A DNA stretch of 64,000 bases from NCBI RefSeq assembly GCF_045679555.1, contig NC_092096.1:29272364-29336363 (forward strand). The letters run 5' to 3'. Both the position numbers and the translations under genes were made by a program. Below, piece by piece: positions 1 to 11,200 of this stretch; the stretch's first letter is position 1, and the number at the start of each line of letters is the position of its first letter. Under the pieces are notes generated by a model. The model was given only the letters and a program-made list of their open reading frames with translations, ran no database searches and was not told where the DNA came from. This stretch comes from Salvelinus alpinus (taxonomy: Eukaryota; Chordata; Actinopteri; Salmoniformes; Salmonidae).

Positions 1-156
1 ATGATTCAAGAATGGAAATAAAAACGAATTGTTTACATAGAGAAGAAGAGTTAAGGTAACTTTTTCATAAAAGGTAGTTTAACTCAAATTCATTATTTGA
101 TGCATTTGTTCATTCTTAACTTGATTTGTCTTTCACCGGAACATGTTACAAATATA

Positions 157-313
157 TTAAAGGGATAGGTCACCCAAATTACAAAATTGCACATTGGTTA
201 CCTTACCCTTAAGCAGTCTAAGCTTTGGTTTTAATTTCCTGGCACTGTTACCAAATGTTAATGTTTTAGCATTTGTGGCACAAATAACTGTAATTTGGGT
301 GAACTATCCCTTT
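157..313. repeat. TTAA-type MITE
   Basis: The two ends are inverted copies: the left end reads AAAGGGATAGGTCACCC after a TTAA, and the right end reads GGGTGAACTATCCCTTT. It is about 157 bp with no coding capacity. Short elements with this GGGATAG/CTATCCC end are common in teleost genomes and are usually treated as non-autonomous DNA transposons. The right-hand TTAA is imperfect. Confidence 0.6.
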
Positions 314-500
314 TTATTTAACTATGCAAGTCCAGTTAAGAACAAATTCTTATTTACAATGACGGCCTATCGGGGAACAGTTGGTTAACTGCCTTGTTCA
401 GGGGCAGAAAGACAGATTTGTACCTTGTCAGCTCGGGGATTCGATCCAGCAATATTTCGGTTACTGGCCCAACGCTCTAACCACTAGGCTACCTGCCGCA
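308..500 (-). repeat. HpaI-type tRNA-derived salmonid SINE
   Basis: Read on the minus strand, this starts with a tRNA-like head containing a polymerase III A box (TAGCCTAGTGGTTAGAGCG) and B box (GGATCGAATCC). A tRNA-unrelated body with a GTTAAC (HpaI) site follows, then the shared salmonid SINE tail (GTTCTTAACTGGACTTGC...TTAAATAAA). This order matches the HpaI SINE family of Salmonidae. It is strong evidence for the taxonomic origin of the window. Confidence 0.85.
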
Positions 501-1383
501 AGATTATTATAATTTTTTGGTGAAAAGGCACCCAAGCATCGATCATCATGTCACCAGAATAAAACCCTCAGTGTCTATTGGAAAGGAGCATCAAGCTCAT
601 CACTGTTCACTTTCACTACGGGTGGAATTCATCCTAATTTATTTCATCTGTAGCATATAAACTGCATGTTTTCCCGAGTCGTGGTGGGAGGACCACACAA
701 TATCATCGCGTGACTCCAAATTTACTTCGAATGATGTTTATTATAGCAATACGTGCCCATAAAGGAGTTTCCACCGCCATTTATAGCATAATTCATTTTA
801 TCTGCACAAAGATCGCCTATTGTCTACAGTGTTTTGTAGACATGTGTCGTCACATTTTTTATTCAACATGTACTTTACTCGCGTAAAAAGGTTGGATGGA
901 AACCTGGTTAGTAACATATTATTTCCCACCCCAAAAAATCCTGTGAGGTATGTGCAAGTGTTTTAATGAACCCTGTTTTCTATTCCTGGGAAAGGAGATT
1001 GCAAGAGGATTTCCTTGGATGGAAGACTTGATTTCCATCAGAGTAAATCATTAGTTGTAATATCTTTCACAGCAAACAGCAGTATATTCCATAGGTACAA
1101 TCTCATAATATAGGCTACTCTGAATTATGGTCTTGAAGACAGTTGGACTAAGCGATTGTAGTGGATATTGTATAACTGCAATATATACTTGCAATAGATT
1201 GCTTGTTTGTTACATTTATAATCACTGTTTTTATTAAATAGTTAGGTAGCCACATAGAGGATATGACTGAACTGGAAGCCTAACGTGATGTATATATTTC
1301 ACTAGGGGATAAATGGTAATGACTGAGTGTACCTCGCCAAAACCAAATGAACTTGATCTAATGACCTCAGTCAAAGAAGGTCT
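501..1383. other. Intergenic, no gene seen
   Basis: No exon-like open stretch with conserved protein content was recognised. The segment from about 520 to 915 ends in GGATGGAAACCTGGTTAG, which looks like the edge of a dispersed salmonid repeat, but I could not define both borders. Confidence 0.4.
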
Positions 1384-1551
1384 TACACAGGCAGGCCAAT
1401 TCTGATATTTTTCCCACTAATTAGTCTTTTGACCACACACATTAGATATTTTCACATCATATATTTATCAGAGATTATCTGATTGGTTAAAAAAAATACA
1501 TGTGTGAAAAAATTATCAGAATTGGTCTGCCTGTGTAAACGCAGCCTTATT
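1384..1551. repeat. MITE with long inverted ends
   Basis: The left end reads TACACAGGCAGGCCAATTCT and the right end is its inverted counterpart, AGAATTGGTCTGCCTGTGTA. The inside is AT-rich, about 120 bp, and non-coding. I infer a non-autonomous DNA transposon; the superfamily is uncertain. Confidence 0.65.
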
Positions 1552-2139
1552 TTTATAGATGTGTTTTATTCAATAAGTTCTAATCTTAGCATTAATCGGC
1601 CATTGTTTTGCATGCCCATTAACTGTTGCCTCAGGACAATGATCCAGTGTTACTGAATGGTAAAGGAAATAACTGTCAGTGAACACTGACCAAGGATGTC
1701 TAAGTGTTTTATGTTGTTTATTTGTAATAGGTATAGTAAGGATGGATGGGGTAATTGATATATTCACTGTAGAACTATATATGTACAAAACTTTTTGAAT
1801 ATTTGAGTTCACTCACACTCAAAATAAACGATTCCAAAACTACAAAGCCCAGAATGATTTAGAACTTTGAGAACCAGGCTCCTATTGGTACAAAATGGAT
1901 CCAAATGGATAAGTCACTACATCGGTTGACTATCTTACTGTGTTAGGTACAAGGAACAATGAGCATGCAGTCAGATTTCTGCTGCTGAAAGTATCCCAGT
2001 AGGGTGCGCCATTGACTTGCGCTAAAAACAATTTCAGTTGAGCACAGACAATTCAATAAAAAAACAGTCAACTTGTTTCTGAATGAAGTAGAAGGTAGTT
2101 TTCATTTGTCATGTGCTTGTGAAACATGTTACGTATGTA

Positions 2140-3011
2140 CAGTTGAAGTCAGAAGTTTACATACACCTTAGCCAAATACATTTAAACTCAGTTTTTCACA
2201 ATTCCTGACATTTAATCCTAGTAAAAAAAAACTGTTTTTAGGTCAGTATCACCACTTTATTTAAGAATGTGAAATTTCAGAATAATAGTTGAGTGATTTA
2301 TTTCAGCTTTTTTTTTTTCATCATATACCCAGTGGGTCAGAAGTTAACATACACTCAATTAGTATTTGGTAGCATTGCCTTTAAATTGTTTAACTTGGGT
2401 CGAAAGTTTTGGGTAGCTTTCCACAATAAATTTTGGCCCATTCCTCCTGACAGAGCTGGTGTAACTGAGTCAGGATTGTAGGCATCCTTGCTCGCACACG
2501 CTTTTTCAGTTCTGCCCACGAATTTTCTATAGGATTGAGGTCAGGGCTTTGTGATGGCCACTCCAATACCTTGACTTTGTTGTCGTTAAGCCATTTTGCA
2601 ACAACATTTTTTTTCTGAGGTCTTGGCTGAATTCTTTTGATTTTTCCATGATGTCAAGCAAAGAGGCACTGAGTTTGAAGGTAGGCCTTGAAATACATCC
2701 ACAGGTACACCTCCAATTGACTCAAATGATGTCAATTAGCCTATCAGAAGCTTCTAAAGCCACGACATCAGTTTCTGGTATTTTACAAGCTGTTTAAAGG
2801 CTCAGTCAACTTAGTGTATGTGAACTTCTGACCCACTGGAATTGTGATACAGTGAAATAATCTGTCTGTAAACAATTGTTGGAAAAATGACTTGTGTCAT
2901 GCACAACCGACTTGCCAAAACTATAATCTGTTAACAAGAAATTTGTTCAGTGGTTGAGAAACAAGTTTTAATAACTCCAACATAAGTGTATGTAAACTTC
3001 CGACTTCAACT
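2140..3011 (-). mobile_element. Tc1-like transposon, internally deleted
   Basis: Terminal inverted repeats start CAGTTGAAGTCAGAAGTTTA and end in the inverted form ACTTCCGACTTCAACTG, flanked by TA on both sides as in Tc1/mariner insertions. At 872 bp it is much shorter than the roughly 1.6 kb usual for salmonid Tc1 copies. Only the C-terminal transposase coding remains, on the minus strand around 2460-2640, where the GHSKPxDLNPIE-type region can be recognised. Another copy of the family enters the window at 63291. Confidence 0.85.
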
Positions 3012-3026
3012 GTATGTATGTATGTA

Positions 3027-3420
3027 TACTGAACAAAAATATAAACGCAACATTTCAAGTGTTGGTCCCATTTTTCATAGGCTGAAATAAAAGATCCCAA
3101 AAATGTTCCAAATGCATAAATCGTATTTCTCTCAAATTTTGTGCACAAATTTGTTTACATCCCTGTTAGTGAGCATTTCTACTTTGCCAAGATAACCCAT
3201 CCACCTGTTGTGGCATATCAAGAAGCTGATAAAACAGCATGATCATTACACAGGTGCACCTTGTGCTGGGGACAAGAAAATGCTACTAAAATGTGCAGTT
3301 TTGTCTCACAAAACAATGCCAGAGATGTCTTAAGTGTTGAGGGAGTGTGCAATTGGCATGTTGACTGCAGGAATGTCCACCAGAGCTGTTGCCAGAGAAT
3401 TCAATGTCAATTTCTTTTCT
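3027..3420 (+). mobile_element. Tc1-like element, 5' fragment (second family)
   Basis: Begins with TACTGAACAAAAATATAAAC, the characteristic end of a Tc1-like family seen across salmonids, and continues into its leader and early transposase region. Similarity breaks off near 3420 and the matching 3' inverted repeat is absent, so this is a truncated copy. A related fragment lies at about 54062-54600. Confidence 0.7.
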
Positions 3421-4046
3421 TTTTCACCTCCCCATTAAATCGAGTTAAGGAGGAAATCGACCTCAGCAGCCTTAATGGAGAATAGAAGGCTGCATATATT
3501 CCCTTTGGACAGTAAAATGAAATTACTCTATATCGCATCTGCCAGTCTTTATTAGCGCTTATAATGCTTTTAAATGTTCACAAATAACAAAATGCATGTA
3601 TTAATGCTATATACATTATTAATTACGCCTATTATAAAGTATTACCAATATATTTCTCTCCCCAAAAAATATTTCGGGAATATATACAGTAGCCTATATA
3701 TCCTATTGATGGTAGCCTTTGTTCATTTCCAAACATTCATGTAGGAAGTTCGCATGCACTTTTAGAGACGGGGCGGATCTTAGCCACTGATTACTTTTTA
3801 TTCAAATGACGGATGTTGTGACATCGCATGTTTAACTACAATGCTATGGCTACACAATAATAAATGTCTCACGGTTGTAGCCTATGATTTCCCCGTCACT
3901 GGATTTACCTATTGTCACTCAGAGACATAGGCCTATTATATTCGCCAAGGCAAGACGTTTTGCCAAAACACAGCCTATTTTACAGATATGACAATATTTT
4001 GTAGGCTAGATAGTAGCGTAAATACATGTAGGCAAACTTGTGGTTC
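3421..4046. other. Intergenic, no gene seen
   Basis: AT-rich sequence upstream of bmal2. No coding stretch, tRNA or recognisable element was found. Confidence 0.4.
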
Positions 4047-4236
4047 AATGTATTTATTCGCAGTGTCTTGACAATTTAAGATATCACAGTGACCAATGGT
4101 CATGCGTAAAAGGCAACTCGTTATAAATGTCCTCAATCCATAATGTATTTATTCGCAGTGTCTTGACAATTTAAGATATCACAGTGACCAATGGTCATGC
4201 GTAAAAGGCAACTCGTTATAAATGTCCTCAATCCAT
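4047..4236. repeat. Perfect 95-bp tandem duplication
   Basis: Positions 4047-4141 and 4142-4236 are identical base for base. Each unit holds a CCAAT motif (GTGACCAATGGTCATGCG) and a TATA-like TTATAAAT. It lies about 1.1-1.25 kb upstream of the bmal2 start codon. The absence of any difference implies a recent event or an assembly artefact. Confidence 0.9.
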
Positions 4237-4520
4237 GACGCTCAAGACTAACCTATACAATTTCACTTTTTCCCCCACATTTATATAACGTTGTGTGCGG
4301 GGCTGTAAAGTGTTCTCGGACGCACGTTTACTTTCGTTGTAGACGGGTGTATTCAATTCCGCCGATTCTGTTGCAAACCGTTTCTTAAACGGAACGAACG
4401 TGGAGTGACTTGCCTCAATTTGTCCAACAAAAACTATCGTTTTAGTTGCCAAACGGAATGCAACTGTTTGGACTAATGATTACACCCCGGGCTTCAGACG
4501 GGTTAACGAGACAGCTGCTA

Positions 4521-4588
4521 CACGTGACGGTTATATGGTTGTATAACGCAACAATATTTAGGTCAACGCGATTCTTGTTTGGCACGTG
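4521..4588. promoter_or_regulatory. Two E-boxes flanking the RORE
   Basis: CACGTG occurs at 4521-4526 and again at 4583-4588, on either side of the RORE at 4555. CACGTG is the site bound by CLOCK/BMAL heterodimers and by other bHLH factors. The spacing places RORE and E-boxes within 70 bp. Confidence 0.45.
4555..4565 (+). promoter_or_regulatory. RORE (ROR/REV-ERB response element)
   Basis: TATTTAGGTCA fits the RORE consensus WAWNTRGGTCA at every position. ROREs bind ROR activators and REV-ERB repressors and drive rhythmic transcription of Bmal1 in vertebrates. The site lies about 730 bp upstream of the bmal2 ATG. Function here is inferred from position and motif only. Confidence 0.55.
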
Positions 4589-5110
4589 CACACTTACATA
4601 AAGTCTCGTGCAGAGGTCTCGAATAACACTGAGGTGAGAGACAAAAAACATGTTCGAAAGAGGGGGGAAAATACCACTCGAACGAGTTGACTTATATATA
4701 TATATATATGGTAATTTGTCAGGTTGGACACGGATATTTACAGAGAAAGCAGTACTCACTCACAACACGAAACCATTCAATTATAGGGAGCCTGTGTCGT
4801 AGCCTATAGACAATCACTTTTCCCTCAAATACATGCAAAATTACACTTTGTAGCCTATCATTTTAGAGGATAAAATGAACGAATCTTTGTGTTTCATGAA
4901 TGTTTGTCCTACTTGCTCTGGGCTAGACTATAGCATACGAAACGTTTGTGTGTGTGTGTGTGTGTGTGTGAATGCAATGGACAGAGTGTTCCCTTCACGG
5001 GTGGTTGAGTGAATGAATGCGAGTGTAGTGGTGATATATGAGACAGATTGACCTCTTCCGCGTTTTCCTGGAGTTGTGTCCTCATTACCCAGGAGGCTAC
5101 TTTATCCTTG

Positions 5111-5116
5111 CACGTG
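5111..5116. promoter_or_regulatory. E-box near bmal2 exon 1
   Basis: CACGTG about 180 bp before the bmal2 start codon, in the presumed core promoter or 5' UTR. Another CACGTG lies at 5531-5536 in the start of intron 1. These are candidate CLOCK/BMAL sites that would allow feedback. Confidence 0.4.
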
Positions 5117-5293
5117 TAGGTCTACGTTTTTATGTATACCCCCTCCCCGCCTTAGTACAGAGAGAGGAGGAAAAAATAAAGTACGTTTACAATCCCCCGC
5201 CTCTTCTACAGTAGGCTACTTCTACTACATTTAGGCTACACTACCACTTCCTCATGTTCTGCGGCGCCGGGCTGCTGCTGACCGGCTCCAGCC

Positions 5294-8200
5294 ATGTCCA
5301 AAGAGAATTTAGCCGGCGGCGGCAATGACGGGACCGCAGACAAACGAACAGGTACTGGTAGACCTACTTGTACCGCGTTCAAGACAACTTGGAACTCGGA
5401 AACTCGTAAGCTGAGCTCCGGGTTTCACGTTTGAAAATGATCAGAATCAACCAATAGGAACCTCTACGCAAAAACCGTACGCAAATTTTCACTTGGAGGT
5501 TCTGATCTTTCCGAGTTGTATTGAAAGCACCACGTGTGAGTTCTCTAGGCTATGAGGTGATAATAGTTGATTGTAGTCGATGCTATGCGCCGGGTGGGAT
5601 TTGAGGGGAGCTGTTTCTTTCGCTTTGAAAACAATTCTGGTTCTTCCCCAAAATGTAGGTCAGTAGATCAGTGGAGCAAACGCACACTCGAGGAAGTCCT
5701 GGGACGCGCTCGTGGAAATGTAATAATTTTGGCCATATTTGTGGCATTCTACCATGTAATTTCGCAGGTAGGATTTGGCGTGATTTTATAACAATATGTG
5801 CATGGTGGAATTGTATTTATGGTAAACCTGGTGTAAAACTATGCAGCTGCCTTTTCATTGGCGGTCAATAGATCTTCTGTTCATCCCTTTGGTATTTTTG
5901 CCTAGACTAATAGTCTATGTCGGTTAGCCTGTTAATCAAATAAAATGGCACCAATCACGTAATTTATGCGTGGATAATGCTTGCACCATGTCCTGTTCAG
6001 TCGCACGTATTGCCTAAACTGTGTTTTATATATGCGTTTGGGTAGCCTAAAGTCATAGCCTAGCTTACAGGTTTTCATAGTTGTAGAATTTCAATGTTTC
6101 GCGGCAAGTTTGTACTTTTGGTGACGAGAATTTCCGATGTCTAAAGCATTCTGATGCATTGCCACATGTTCTCCATGACCCCATTGTGATTTTGGCGATG
6201 CCTGGTAAAATGTTAAAGAATATTTCCAAGAAGTGGGTTATGAAACAGTTTCCAAATTCTTAAGGTGGGTGGGTGGATTTATTGGAACGCAGCCCAAAAC
6301 AATTATTGTTCCTTCCCGAACGTGCTAAGCTAGGCTAATATGCTGCATTCATGCTTAATAACACAATTTCCCATTCTGTAATTTGACCATAACATCCAAT
6401 AACGTACGTGTTATGAATGTAGTTGAATATGGTCACTCAGGACGCTCCTTTGAAAATAATACCTATTTGCAGCATAAAACATTAGTAAAAAATGTGTAGG
6501 CCTGCCTGACACATTTTAATTGGGCCTATATGCTACATCAAATAGGCTAGCTGCGCTTTGGCCAATATGACTGTAGTAACTTGTTTAGGCTATGTAGGCC
6601 TGTGTTCAGTTATTTTGTAAAACACCAGAGCCTATAACTTGATAACTTTTCAACACAAGCTGCACGTGCCAAATATGAGGCAAACATTTTGACATTGGTT
6701 GACAATTCTTAATGGTGTTGTAGGCTTAACACTCAATTGCTATAACAATATTTATTTGTTCCTGACGTAATAATTATTGCACTTAAAGTAGTACCAGACC
6801 TAAAGGTGTTCTAGGATGACAAACGTTACACAGGAATGGATAAATAGGAAATAATGTGTTACATAGCCCTCTCAGTTAGGCAACCAATTGTTAGAACCAT
6901 ATTGCCAACAGTCAACTGTACTTCACCTGAATAGCATAGATTCCCCCATTACAAGATGTATTCCCTCTGTTTTGTATATTGAATAAACAAAATGTATTCT
7001 ACTGTCAGCCCTCTTTCTTAATATTGTACCTCATCTCATGTATGCATGTGTCCAACATGGTATTGCCATTTTGCCTGGCCCCTAGTATTATTCAAAACCA
7101 GTGCAGAGGTTGGTGTGGGGATGGGGGCGATTCCTGTGGGAGTGAAAGGGGAATGGCTCTCCTCAGGTGAGCTAGTCAGATTGGCCAGTGTGACCGGTGT
7201 AGAGTTGCCTTTCTTTTGTTGGCTTAAAAGACGGCCAAAGGATTGGATCTATTTTCAGATAATAAAAACAAGCATCCTTAAATTAGGTGAAGTGTAAAGC
7301 TCAGATTCCTCTGAAAGAAAATGTGCAAACACAAGGAGGTATGATTAACCCATAATTCATTCTAGGCTTTTACATGTAAGATTGATGAAGAAGTTTGTGC
7401 AGGACAACTTCACTGGAACTTCCCTTTTTCCACGAGGGGGTGGGGTTATGATGGGGAGATGAGAATAAAGTGCATAATGTAAACCTGGACACTAATAACT
7501 AGCCTATCGGGTCTCTACAATATTCTACAAGTATAATATAGAATTTGAATGGAGAAAGGTGTGTGTAACGCAAACAAGGGTACTTATACTGATTACTAGC
7601 TTATCAGGTAATAAACTACATGCTTTTCCCCAGTGAATATAATAGGGAATCTGAACTCGGATACTGACCAATACTGCCATAACGTCATACTGCCTTAACT
7701 AGACTACTGCCATAACATCATACTGCTGTGCTGTCTAATCAACTTTTAGACATGAATGTTCTAGTTGTACCATAGACCCTATCGACACACTGGGGTTCTT
7801 GTGTGAGAGCGACAGGGGAGGAGTGAGGGATAGGGGAGGTTGATTATGAGGCACCAGCACCAGTAGAACCAGCCACAGGAAGCTCATCTGATGAGGGAGA
7901 GTCCTTTTGAGGGTCCATTTATATGGCTGTGACTGCCAGGGTCTTCATCATTATCATCATCTGCTGAAGACTTGGACCAATAGAGTAGTGCGATCCTCGC
8001 CACATTTATCCAGCCATGAGAGAGCATCATCCATGGAAGGTTCAGCAGCTGCATTATCGAGCTCCAGTGCACAGCCTTCTCACTCCGTCACACAGCCCTT
8101 ACTTGCCATACAGTCATCTCTTAGGAAGCCAGGACCAGAAGTGTAATTTAGTGTCTCATTCAAGGTGATTCAATTGACCTGGTTTCTGCACCACCCACTC

Positions 8201-11200
8201 ATGTCCTGCACAACCAGGGAACTTGTTGATGTCTGGTTCTCAGTTGTCAGTGAGTTCGCGTTTCCCTCTGCATCTCCTATTAGCGTCAAGAACTGGATCA
8301 ACATTTAAGAAGAGTACTGTCAATTTTTTCTTTCAGAGAACAGAAATTAGTTTCTGCTTGTATCCCAAGACACACACACCCTAAGGGGTCGGAAGCACTC
8401 TGAACATTTAAGGGTTATTAACTGCTTTGCTCAAAGTCACAACAGCAGGAGATGACATGGAGAGAGGCTGGCCTAGCCAGGAAATGACTTCTGCTTATTT
8501 TCCAGGGGTTGCTCCAGTCCCCTGATGAACTTTGATCCAAACTGGGTCAACGAAACGGATGTGTAGCACAACCATTTCCCCACATAACTACCTAATTGTA
8601 TTTGATATGACATTGTCTTCCCCTTAAGTTAGTTACTGCAAAATAGGGGTCTTCACTCTTCCCTTTACAATTGTGTTGGATTTTATGAAATGTATGATGT
8701 TCTAATTTATATCAATTTTCAGTGAATAAATGTTAATGTACATTCTAAATTTACCTCAACCCTGAGCTGCTCACTGTCTTAGTCAAACATCCAAAATCCA
8801 CAATGTTTCTACTTGATTGGGCAACAAACTTTGTCAGATTTGTCTTAACTATTTTCATGAAAATGAAAAAATAAATAAATGGAGATTAACCCTACACGAT
8901 GATACAACTACAGAATTAGCTAAATGATTAAAATTACCGTAGTTCCACTACCATCTCTCTACCTGTGGAATATTTCCAGTTGTTTTTGCTTTTATGCTAC
9001 TACAGTTTCTCATGCTTGGTGAGATGCCTGCAGGAAAGGAAGGGAGGGCAGGGCTGGAATATTGTTCTGCATTCCACCTCTGTCAGAAATGACCCCAAAA
9101 TTCCTAGACATAGCCAAGGTTAGTTCATTCATTATTCGTAAACATTTGTTTGCATTAGAATCCCAAAAGATCTTCCCCCTTTTAAACAATATTTCATATA
9201 AAATATCACTGCTTATAGTATAATGGGGAGTTGTGCAGGAAGTATGTCAATATTACAGCATTTATATAAGCAGTGAAGTAAGGCGATAGCAGAAACCATC
9301 ACGTGCCACATGCTGGGGGTAAACTGGGATAAAGCCAGTGGTTAGACGCCCTCTTATGGTGACTTTTACTATCTACATGGAAACTCATCACGTGCTGCGT
9401 GACAGCCGGGAGAAACTGTCAGTGCCAGAGGTTGGTGTCTAGTAGGCTGATTTAGGTTGGAGAGTTCATTCACCTCACCTGCCAGGTTTATGGTTTTCAA
9501 GATGACTAGTTACAAGCTGGACGGTCATTTCCAGTTAGCTGAACTGAACTTAAACTAATTTACACTGAGGAACATTTGTCAACGGCCTTACAATTGAGAG
9601 TTTATTTACAGTCCTCTCAAGTGGATGTTAGTTAGTGCATACACACTTATCATGTGACTGATCACCACAATAACATTTATATTTATAAGATGGTTTAAAA
9701 TAATTTTTATTTTGAAACTTTTTACACAATATTAAGTTACACTCCCAGGCAGCTTGTAATGATACAAAGTTCCAACCATGTGTATGGGATGCTTGAGGTC
9801 AACATCCATTGAGTTGGTATTTGTGCCATCTTCTGAGGAAAGCAAGTAAGCATTCATTATTTTATTTTCTCAGTCCTCAGTTGAGGGTTTCAGTTGAGGA
9901 TCGGGATATGTGAATGTTCTTCATGGAGGTTTTCAACATCGGCAAATATAAAAATCAGGGGAATTAAACAAAACACCAACCCATTTTGTCTCAAGGCCTC
10001 CATAAGGGTGTCAGTGCTACAATAATGCATCGATTTGACCGTGGGTGAATTACAAATGATGAGAAATCAAAACTAATGTGTCTGTTTTGTATGGTTCTTG
10101 TGCCTGTGGTTTAGGATCCTTGCAGTTAGGAGAAACCAATAGCCTTCCTGTTTCTCGGCCTGATGTCATAACACACCACCTGGAAAGAGCCATGCCTGAT
10201 ATCATAACCCCCCACCTGGCAGGAGCCATGCCAATCCAAGAGCTGTCTAGGAAACGGAAGGGGGATCTAGACAACAGGTAAGAGCAAAGAGACCTCACCT
10301 TTCATAAAGTAGCATAAAAATAACAACATTCTTATTTTTGTATCTTACCTGGTGGACTTATATTTTATGTTCTCCATGTCTTGCAGGGAAGATGGTGATG
10401 CTGAAATAGAGGAGGAACAGAGCAGGTATTTGAAGATTCTTTAGTAATTAATTTTATTTCAGCACTAATCTTGGCAAGATCTTTCAGGGCCAGGCCAAGT
10501 GTTGAAATGAATCATTTTAAATAATCATAACTATTTCCCATTCCAATTCAGATCGGAAGACGATGATCAACAGGTGAAAATAAAATGCTTCAGGTAAGAG
10601 CCTGGGCATACATATTAATTTGGTATATTGAAAGGGAGTTAAAGGCCCAATGCAGCCGTTAAAAAAAATCTCAATATCAAATCACTTCTGGGTAACAATT
10701 AAGTACCTTACTGTGATTGTTTTCAATCAAAATGGTCAAAAAGAAACAAAAATAGCTTCTTAGCAAGAGCAGTTTCTCAAGCAAGAATTTCGCTAGGACT
10801 GTCTGGGAGTGGTCTGAGCGGGGAGGGGAAAACTGAAAAGCTGTTTGGAACTCTCTTATTGGTCTCTTAACTAATTTATCGCCTGGTGATGTCACCAGAC
10901 AGGCCAAAACTCCATCCCACCAAAACTGGCTGAAATTTCAGGCGGTCATTTCAAACAGCTCTTACACTAAAAGGACATTATCATCATTTTCACAATTTCA
11001 CAGTATTATTCCAACATCATGTTGTGAAAATATATATAAAACACAGGAAAATCACATTTTTGACTGCACTGGCTTTAAAAAACAGGAGGATACTTTAATA
11101 TTATATATAATCTAATACTCTAATACTACAGTTGAAGCTGGTGGTATGATGCGAATGACCACATCAATGTAACGCCAATAATAACAATAACACCTTCATG

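Noticed and set aside
308-500. tRNA genes suggested by A and B boxes (also 22270-22555, 31424-31500, 55100-55185)
   Set aside because: They are SINE heads: boxes are present but no intact cloverleaf or acceptor stem, and each is followed by a SINE body and tail.
7907-8146. Possible extra bmal2 exon
   Set aside because: No similarity to BMAL2. Exon 1 joins exon 2 at 10115 in phase without it, giving the expected protein length.
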